DNA of 19,864 nucleotides from Pseudomonadota bacterium (GTDB lineage Bacteria > Pseudomonadota > Alphaproteobacteria > Micavibrionales > UBA2020), in the NCBI GenBank assembly GCA_023444705.1, contig JAEXMB010000060.1, forward strand, positions 1 to 19,864, read 5' to 3'. Under the pieces are notes generated by a model. That model was given only the letters and a program-made list of their open reading frames with translations, was not told the origin of the DNA and made no database searches. Positions 4,831-10,696 of the stretch are shown here, in pieces (position 1 is the first letter of the stretch; every line of letters begins with the position of its first letter). The position numbers and the translations under genes were made by a program.

Positions 4831-7075
4831 GCACTGGCCCCCTTTTGGGCATATTGATCGCCCCTCCCGCTTGATGGGTTTTGGCATCGCAATCCAGCAC
4901 GTAGCTTTTGGCCAGATCGACCGTCGCCGGATCTATGCCGCAACCGATACATGCGGGAATACCATGCTCGTTAACCCTGATGGCAATATGCGAGGCCGGC
5001 CCGCCGATGCGGGTAATAATGGCCGCGGGATTAAACATGAGCAGGAAATCATAACCCGGGTCAGCATGATCCATAATCAGGATACGCCCCTCCACATCGC
5101 TGCGCTTCAAGCTTTGCAGGTTATCGTCCGTCACCAGAACAGGTGCGGCCTCAATCCGCCCCTTGCCGAAATACGTGCCTTTATTATTGCTGACCTCAAG
5201 GCATGCCAGATCGCTTTCATGCGTCAGAACTGCCGGCAGCAATACGGGCGCAGTGACCTGCGAGGAAGCGGCATGACGCACCTTCTGCCGTGCGGCCAGA
5301 AGGTCGTAAGCGCGCATGAACTCATGCTTGACCTGTTCGCGCGCGGCGATCAGCACACGCAATTCATTCATATGTTGCCGTTGCGCCGGCGACAGTGCCG
5401 CGAGCGCCCGCTCCAGATTGGCGCGTTTGTCGCTCATTGCCGTTTCTGCGGCGGATATCTCGGCTTGCGTCATTGCGCGGTAGCGCGGTAGATCAAGGTT
5501 TTTAGATATATCAGCCGCGTAAGACGGCGCAAACATATCCATCTGACCCGCGCGCAAATGACCATATCGCTGCGCCAGTTCACTTTCGCCGAGCTGCCCA
5601 CGGGCGTATTTCAACAGATCGCGCTGCAGTTGCTCTGACGGCGTTCCAAGCGACACCAGCATGCTTTGCACCGTGTCCTCGCCAAATATTGCGTCGCACA
5701 GGGCTTTTTTGTAAAAGGCCAGTCGTGCCGTCCGCACAAAAAGGCGCGTTCCCTGTTGCAGCAGCGATGCAATCTCCTGCTCCTCTACGTTCTCAGGCAA
5801 CCCTGCCAGCGCGCTGCGATACGCCGTCAATACGGTGTCATGGCCTGCACAATATGCCTTTGCCTGTTGTTCCAGACGCAGCTGGACAGCATCGAAGGCG
5901 GCGGTTATCTCTGCCCGTTCGTGCGCGCTGAAACGATCTTCGTGCTGTGCAAAAAATGCTGGCAGCTGCCCTGCATTGGTTACAAAGACAGCGAACTCGA
6001 CCTTATCCTGCAAGCCAGGATCAGCCTTCAAGACATCCAGATAGACAGCAATCATCTTGTCGTAGGTGGCGGCGGATATGCCTTGCGGGCGCATGCTGTA
6101 GGCAGCCGCGCGTACCGATACATAGGGCTTGCCGCCAACCTCACGCAACAACCCCGCATGCAGCGGCGCGTATCCCATTTCTGCCCGCGCGTCTTCGACA
6201 ACCGCATCGGCGAACATCATGCGAAACAGCGCGACGTTGGCGGGGTGCGGCGATTGGCCCAACAGTTCACGCGGATTGATGTCCGTCATATCGCCCAGCA
6301 TGTCGTTTTGCGCGATCTCTGCAATCTGGGGGGTAATTGCATGTACGGCATCCTGCACAGCCCTGCGCGTTTGTGCCGTTGCGGGCGTGCGTGTCACCAG
6401 CGGACGCGCCTGCAAAATATAGACTTCGCCGTTCTTGCTGGCGAATTCGATATCAAGCGGCTTGCCGCCGAAATGTTTTTCGATGCTGTCGATGCTTTCC
6501 ATCAAACGTGGCAGGAATGGAAATTTTGCCACTGTTGCCGCAGAAAAATCGCTCTTGCGCAAGACCCGCAAGGTGCGCCCGTTGTCGGTCCCCCCGACCA
6601 GACTATCGCCCAGCCCTGCGCGGAAGTTGAGCAGCATGTAGCCTGCATCCGCGGCACCAAAGCCTTGCGACAGGCACACGCCGGCAAAATCGGGGTTCTC
6701 GACCATATGCTGGATGACGACCCCCATTGTCTTTTCAGCGGCGCGGTTAAAAACCTTGGCCAGCTTGCGCTTGCCGTGCCCCTGCACATCGTTGACCGCG
6801 CGCATCAGGTCTTTTTCGGTCATGGGCACATTGAGAAACGTCTGGAAAGCGCCCGCATAGGACATATCGGCCCCGTCTTCACCAAGCGCGCTGCTGCGCA
6901 CGGCGGCCTTGCTTGCAGGTGGCGCGTCGCGCAGAAAGCGCTTGATGATGTCGGCGCGCATTTTGGCTGATGCATCAGCCGGGATGCTGGTAAATGCTGG
7001 AACCTTGACTTTATCAAGATCGCGAATGTGCAAAAGGCCTTCGGCCTTGCCGCCGTGCAATACGGGTTTGGTCAT
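4811..7075 (-). CDS. Dikinase-like phosphotransferase with PPDK-type ATP-binding and phosphohistidine domains (rifampin phosphotransferase-like layout)
   Basis: The 754-residue protein has the PEP synthase/PPDK ATP-binding domain at about residues 5-230, with AAVRSSALGEDG (57-68) and PLDIEFASKNGEVYILQARP (206-225). A helical middle (about 240-630) has no recognised family. Near the end is a swivelling domain with GGPASHIAIRVNEHGIPACIG, where His696 should be the phosphorylated residue. There is no C-terminal TIM barrel, so it is not a complete PEP synthase or PPDK. This three-part order is that of rifampin phosphotransferase, which moves the beta phosphate of ATP via His to a drug held by the middle domain. 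The acceptor here is unknown. The start at 7073-7075 has AGGAGAGAG close upstream; an upstream in-frame start lacks this. The next gene overlaps its end by 20 bases and encodes a phosphatase. Confidence 0.8.
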   Translation of the reverse strand: MTKPVLHGGKAEGLLHIRDLDKVKVPAFTSIPADASAKMRADIIKRFLRDAPPASKAAVRSSALGEDGADMSYAGAFQTFLNVPMTEKDLMRAVNDVQGHGKRKLAKVFNRAAEKTMGVVIQHMVENPDFAGVCLSQGFGAADAGYMLLNFRAGLGDSLVGGTDNGRTLRVLRKSDFSAATVAKFPFLPRLMESIDSIEKHFGGKPLDIEFASKNGEVYILQARPLVTRTPATAQTRRAVQDAVHAITPQIAEIAQNDMLGDMTDINPRELLGQSPHPANVALFRMMFADAVVEDARAEMGYAPLHAGLLREVGGKPYVSVRAAAYSMRPQGISAATYDKMIAVYLDVLKADPGLQDKVEFAVFVTNAGQLPAFFAQHEDRFSAHERAEITAAFDAVQLRLEQQAKAYCAGHDTVLTAYRSALAGLPENVEEQEIASLLQQGTRLFVRTARLAFYKKALCDAIFGEDTVQSMLVSLGTPSEQLQRDLLKYARGQLGESELAQRYGHLRAGQMDMFAPSYAADISKNLDLPRYRAMTQAEISAAETAMSDKRANLERALAALSPAQRQHMNELRVLIAAREQVKHEFMRAYDLLAARQKVRHAASSQVTAPVLLPAVLTHESDLACLEVSNNKGTYFGKGRIEAAPVLVTDDNLQSLKRSDVEGRILIMDHADPGYDFLLMFNPAAIITRIGGPASHIAIRVNEHGIPACIGCGIDPATVDLAKSYVLDCDAKTHQAGGAINMPKRGPVHARRTP

Positions 7076-7152
7076 TGTCTCTCTCCTGGGGAGCCTGTCT
7101 TGCGCACGGCAAAACACGGCAAAAATAGGTCAGTCGGCATAGGGGGAATAAC

Positions 7153-7168
7153 GACGGTTCAAACCGTC
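7153..7168. repeat. Inverted repeat, possible operator in the dikinase-like gene leader
   Basis: GACGGTT-CA-AACCGTC is a perfect 7+7 inverted repeat with a 2-base spacer. It lies about 80 bases upstream of the minus-strand start codon. A short spacer is typical of a dimeric repressor site rather than an RNA hairpin. No regulator gene is adjacent. The symmetry is seen; the role is inferred. Confidence 0.4.
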
Positions 7169-7179
7169 AAGCAAACAAA

Positions 7180-7194
7180 TGGCGCTTAGCGCCA
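7180..7194. repeat. Short inverted repeat TGGCGC/GCGCCA
   Basis: Two 6-bp arms flank a 3-base loop (TTA on the plus strand). On the minus strand it is followed by TTTGTTTG, so it could be a weak terminator or attenuator in the leader of the dikinase-like gene. The stem is short, so confidence is low. Confidence 0.3.
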
Positions 7195-7270
7195 CCAGCC
7201 GGGGATAGCCCAGGTGAGCGAAAGGGTCGCAAGCAGAGCGGTGTACATGAGTACGGTTTGCATGGCGGCC

Positions 7271-7299
7271 ATCATTACAGCGCCGCCGAGTTCTGTCAA
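7271..7299 (-). promoter_or_regulatory. Possible promoter for the dikinase-like/phosphatase pair
   Basis: On the minus strand a perfect -35 TTGACA (7294-7299) is followed after 17 bases by AATGAT (7271-7276), a fair -10. A transcript from here would have a leader of about 190 bases that includes both inverted repeats. Confidence 0.35.
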
Positions 7300-7645
7300 G
7301 CACCCGTTTCGTGCAGGGCAACAAAGGGCATCGAATCGACGCTGGCTTGCCCTTGAAATCCCAGACGAAAACCGGAATTTTGGCCGCCTAAACGCCACAC
7401 GGGGCCAAAAACGTGAAATATTCTTACTTTTTTACCCCGAAAACCGGGCGTTCTTTTTCAATAAAAAAGCGATTATACTATTGATAAATAAAAATATTAT
7501 TTTTCATTTTTAAAAATGCCCGCCGTGAAAAAATGATTGCAAAAAAAGCCAAAAAACCTTTTAAACGAATGACCAAAAACAAATGGAGCTTTCCGCACGA
7601 AACACCCCCTTCCCCTTGCTGGGAAAAATGACTGGAGACGCCGAT

Positions 7646-8533
7646 ATGGTGCTGCAAATTGCAAATATTACTAAAGACACCCCCGATTTGCTGCCCCTGC
7701 TTGCGGAAGCTTATGATCGCGTCTTCGTCCCCGCCTTTCCGGTCCCGGAATCGCGCGAAAGCCTCGACAAATTCACCCGCGCCATGAATGGCAGCATCCC
7801 CGGTGTCAGCATCATCATCAACGTCATGGGCGAAAACCTTGCCGATGCGGACAAGCGTGTCATCAAGGGCTTTTCCGTTGCCTATTACTACGAAAAGCAT
7901 GGCGTAGGCCTGCTGGCCTATAACGCCATCGCCCCGCAGGCACGCGAAAAGGGCCTGGGCAAGATCATGGTCCAAAGCCGCATCCAGTCGCTCAAGCAAC
8001 GCGCGCAAGACGCGGGCAAGCCCCTTGCGGGCGTGTTCGTCGACGTCAACGACCCCACCAAGGTACGCGCCGAAGACGACGGCATGGACCCCGTCAAGCG
8101 CCTGCAAATCTTCACCAACTGGGGCGCGCGCAAAACCCCCGTGGACTATGTGCAGCCCCCGCTTGAGGCCGGCGGCAACTATTGCGATACCATGCTGCTG
8201 CTCAACTATCCCGTGGACGGCAAATACGCCAGCCGCAACGCCATCGAAATGTTCCTGCGCAGCATGTACCGCGAATGCCGCCAGAACCAGCGCCCCGAAG
8301 AAGATTACTTCTTCCGCAAGATGAAGGCGCAACTGGATGCCGCGCCCGCGCATACCATTGCCGATGCGCATACCTGCCCCGAGCCGGGCTACATGAAGGA
8401 CACGCCGTCTTTCGTCTACCTCAAAAGCGCATTCAAGACGGCCGCAGCACCGCGCGTTCTGATGGCCGCCGCCGCCCCGCGCGTCCAGCGCGTGCAACGC
8501 CCCGTGCATACCGACCAGCCGCGTCAGGGCTGA
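7646..8533 (+). CDS. GNAT-like N-acetyltransferase, paralogue of the third GNAT gene
   Basis: The 295-residue protein has the acetyl-CoA-binding motif of the GNAT fold at residues 98-108 (QAREKGLGKIM), preceded by the beta strand VGLLAYNAIAP. A motif-B-like stretch GVFVDVNDP lies near 129-137. The N-terminal part has AYDRVFVPAFPVPESRESL (22-40), a pattern also seen in the two GNAT genes downstream. The substrate is unknown. The start at 7646 is chosen because GGAG lies 10 bases upstream and because the paralogue at 9899 begins with the same residues (LQI-ITKD); two upstream in-frame ATGs are less likely. The C-terminal 30 residues are Ala/Arg/Pro-rich and absent from the paralogue. It is a single-gene transcript with its own terminator. 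Confidence 0.8.
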   Translation: MVLQIANITKDTPDLLPLLAEAYDRVFVPAFPVPESRESLDKFTRAMNGSIPGVSIIINVMGENLADADKRVIKGFSVAYYYEKHGVGLLAYNAIAPQAREKGLGKIMVQSRIQSLKQRAQDAGKPLAGVFVDVNDPTKVRAEDDGMDPVKRLQIFTNWGARKTPVDYVQPPLEAGGNYCDTMLLLNYPVDGKYASRNAIEMFLRSMYRECRQNQRPEEDYFFRKMKAQLDAAPAHTIADAHTCPEPGYMKDTPSFVYLKSAFKTAAAPRVLMAAAAPRVQRVQRPVHTDQPRQG

Positions 8534-8559
8534 CACGTCTATCTATAGCCAACCGATTG

Positions 8560-8596
8560 AACCCGCTGGATAAATCTATATCCAGCGGGTTTTTCT
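8560..8596 (+). terminator. Rho-independent terminator after the first GNAT gene
   Basis: A perfect 13-bp inverted repeat, AACCCGCTGGATA / TATCCAGCGGGTT, has a 6-base loop and is followed by TTTTCTC. It lies 26 bases after the stop codon. It separates the first GNAT gene from the two-gene unit that follows. Confidence 0.92.
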
Positions 8597-8613
8597 CGGG
8601 TGGGCACATCAAA

Positions 8614-8623
8614 TTTACGTAAA
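8614..8623. repeat. 10-bp palindrome TTTACGTAAA before the second GNAT gene
   Basis: The perfect palindrome lies about 60 bases upstream of the start of the second GNAT gene, within an AT-rich promoter-like stretch. It could overlap a -35 region (TTTACG, with CCATAT 17 bases further on). Operator function is only a guess. Confidence 0.25.
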
Positions 8624-8682
8624 ATTAATTCTTTTCCCATATCCTAGGGCAGTATTTTCGCATGTCTTGGAGGAGAGCCTTG

Positions 8683-9876
8683 ATGTCACGCAAAGAAGCC
8701 CGCGAACTGCTGAATAACGCTGAACAAGCACTTGCGGCTGGCGCGCGTGAAATCTCGGAAGCCAAACAACATGCCGCCGCCATGTTCCCCGAGGCGAAAA
8801 GCCAGGAAGAACTCAAACAGCTTTATCAGGCCAACCTGAAAGTGCATGTGATCGACGATCCTTCAAGCCCGCAGGCCAAAGACCTGATGAAGCGCATGTA
8901 CGGCCTCTACGAAAAGATCTTCCCGCTTGAGGAAGAGCGCGAGGAATACGACAAGTTGCTTGAGCTGATGGGCAAGAACCATGACAAGCAGTTGCAGGCC
9001 ACCGGCGCACCGTTCAAGGAGCAATGGATCCTGGTCGAAGACAAAGACGGCAAGATCGTCTCTGCCCGCAACACCATCACCTTTGCCGCGCGCGAGCAGG
9101 ACAAAATGGCCGCTGTCGCCGATGGCACGCAGCACCTGATCTATGGCTTCGTCGATCCCCAGCACCGGTCGTTCGGCCTTGGCGATTTCACGATGAAGAT
9201 CGCCGAAGACGAAGCGCGCAAATTTATCGGCAGCCAGACCGGCAAGGATGCAGGCAAGGTCGACTTCGTGCAGATTTCCGAACAGAACGCGCCGCTGAAA
9301 ATGTCGATGGAATCAACCCTGATCGACACCGCCGGCGCCAAGACGGACCAGTTCTGGCGCCGCCATTACTACGAAAGCCTTGGCTTTCGCGAGCTTGGCT
9401 TTGACTATATCCAGCTGCCGCTTGAACCGCGCGCGGATGGCGGCGAGGCCTGCTATGACCTCAACCTCATCACCCGCGGCGTTCCCGCCCCCGATGGCGG
9501 CCGCGGCATGACGCGCGTGCTGGACACCCTGCCCGCCGCAGTGGCGCGCTTTCACCTCTACAACTTCTTCGACCGCTCCGTCGCTGCCGGTCAGTATGAA
9601 GTCGAGGCCGATCAGGACTGGATTGCCATGTCCGACAATCTTCAGGGCGGCGATCTGAAGGTCAAGCCCAAGCTTGACTTCATGGCGCTGCAAAAGAACA
9701 CGATGGAGGCCATGCGCAACTTCATCAACGCCAAGGGCAAGTTCGACGGCGAGACGTTCTCCGAGGTCTCCATCGGCGAATTCACCGGCGTATCGCAGAT
9801 CCCGCCTGCCAACGACAACAAGCTTGCCGCAGCCGCCATGCAGAACAACTCGTCGTTCACCAAGCCCAAGCCCTGA
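8683..9876 (+). CDS. GNAT-like acetyltransferase with N-terminal helical region
   Basis: The 397-residue protein begins with an Ala/Glu/Lys-rich helical stretch (residues 1-50), possibly coiled coil. Next comes RMYGLYEKIFPLEEEREEYDKL (about 71-92), which resembles the aromatic-FP-acidic segment of its two neighbours. The likely GNAT motif A follows at residues 161-169 (HRSFGLGDF), with YYESLGFRELGF near 230 as the usual closing element of the fold. The last 130 residues have no recognised family. The start at 8683 is chosen because GGAGGAGAG lies just upstream; an ATG seven codons earlier would place this inside the gene. It is followed after 22 bases by the third GNAT gene, so the two form an operon. 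The substrate is unknown; the GNAT assignment is by motif only. Confidence 0.72.
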   Translation: MSRKEARELLNNAEQALAAGAREISEAKQHAAAMFPEAKSQEELKQLYQANLKVHVIDDPSSPQAKDLMKRMYGLYEKIFPLEEEREEYDKLLELMGKNHDKQLQATGAPFKEQWILVEDKDGKIVSARNTITFAAREQDKMAAVADGTQHLIYGFVDPQHRSFGLGDFTMKIAEDEARKFIGSQTGKDAGKVDFVQISEQNAPLKMSMESTLIDTAGAKTDQFWRRHYYESLGFRELGFDYIQLPLEPRADGGEACYDLNLITRGVPAPDGGRGMTRVLDTLPAAVARFHLYNFFDRSVAAGQYEVEADQDWIAMSDNLQGGDLKVKPKLDFMALQKNTMEAMRNFINAKGKFDGETFSEVSIGEFTGVSQIPPANDNKLAAAAMQNNSSFTKPKP

Positions 9877-9898
9877 CGCACGGAGCAACGCACCATCA

Positions 9899-10696
9899 AT
9901 GGCCTTGCAGATCGCCGACATCACCAAGGACCGCGAAGACCTGATGCACCTGCTGGTGCGGGCCTATCACGACATCTACGTGCCGGCCTTTCCCGACCCT
10001 GACGAGCGTGAAAGTCTTGAAAAATTCATGCGCGGCATCCGCGAGGAAATTCCCGGCGTCAACATCGCCGTGAACATCCTTGGCGAAAACCTGCAGGACA
10101 AGGACAAGGCCGTCATCAAAGGCATCAGCGTCGGCTATTACTACCAAAAGCAGAACGTCGGCCTGCTGGCCTATAACGCCATCGCCCCGCAGGCGCGCGA
10201 AAAGGGCCTTGGCAAGATCATGGTGCAAAGCCGGATCAACTCGCTCAAGAACTTTGCCGCCGCACAGGGCAAAAAGATCGATGGCGTGTTCATCGAGGTC
10301 AACGATCCGCACAAGGTCGCCGCCGAGAATGACAGCATGAACCCCGCCGACCGCGTGGCGATCTTCAGCAAGTGGGGCGCGCGCCGGATCGACATTCCCT
10401 ATGTGCAGCCGCCCGTCGACAAGGACGGCGCCTATTGCGATTACCTGTTGCTGATGAACTATCCCGTTGATGGCCGCTATGCGCCCGCCAGCGCCGTCGA
10501 GCAATACCTGCGCGGTATCTACCGCGAGGACAGGCTTGGCCGCAAGCCCGAGGAAGACCATTACTTCCGCGCAATGACCACGGCGCTTGGCAAACTGCCA
10601 CCCGCGGCCCTGCCCGATACGGCAACGCCCGTCACACCGGGTTATATGACCGGCGCGCCGGAATTCACCTATCTGGCAAAAAAGCCGTCACGCTGA
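9899..10696 (+). CDS. GNAT-like N-acetyltransferase, close paralogue of the first GNAT gene
   Basis: The 265-residue protein is collinear with the gene at 7646, roughly 60% identical by eye. The block VGLLAYNAIAPQAREKGLGK and the following IMVQSRI are unchanged between them. Motif A is QAREKGLGKIM, and YVQPPVDKDGAYCDYLLLMN follows later as in the paralogue. It ends at FTYLAKKPSR and lacks the Ala/Pro/Arg tail of the first copy. The start at 9899 follows CGGAGC at 11 bases. It lies 22 bases after the second GNAT gene, in one operon. Its stop overlaps the end of the convergent tyrS gene by 9 bases. The substrate is unknown. The pair is likely an old duplication with the 397-residue gene between the copies. 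Confidence 0.8.
   Translation: MALQIADITKDREDLMHLLVRAYHDIYVPAFPDPDERESLEKFMRGIREEIPGVNIAVNILGENLQDKDKAVIKGISVGYYYQKQNVGLLAYNAIAPQAREKGLGKIMVQSRINSLKNFAAAQGKKIDGVFIEVNDPHKVAAENDSMNPADRVAIFSKWGARRIDIPYVQPPVDKDGAYCDYLLLMNYPVDGRYAPASAVEQYLRGIYREDRLGRKPEEDHYFRAMTTALGKLPPAALPDTATPVTPGYMTGAPEFTYLAKKPSR

Larger units (their letters stand above)
7076..7645. other. Divergent intergenic region between dikinase-like gene and first GNAT gene
   Basis: No convincing gene lies in these 570 bases. The left half holds two inverted repeats and a possible minus-strand promoter for the dikinase-like gene. A minus-strand reading frame of 29 codons (7186-7275, hydrophobic, ending IPGWWR) is present, but it has no good ribosome site and is not called. 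The right half, about 7418-7575, is strikingly AT-rich and carries TATACT at 7474-7479, a good -10 for the GNAT gene on the plus strand. No good -35 is seen at the right distance; TTCTTT at 17 bases is poor. Confidence 0.55.

Noticed and set aside
5666..6970. A 434-codon open frame on the plus strand opposite the dikinase-like gene
   Set aside because: It has a composition rich in Arg, His, Gln and Cys without motifs, typical of a shadow frame; the minus-strand gene has recognised domains.
7186..7275. A 29-codon hydrophobic minus-strand frame
   Set aside because: It could be a tiny membrane peptide, but no ribosome site precedes it and the proposed promoter overlaps its start.
7214..7513. 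A 99-codon plus-strand frame before the first GNAT gene
   Set aside because: It has no ribosome site, its composition changes abruptly, and it covers the AT-rich promoter stretch.
7478..8536. A 352-codon minus-strand open frame opposite the first GNAT gene
   Set aside because: The plus strand encodes a protein with a paralogue in the same window, which decides the strand.
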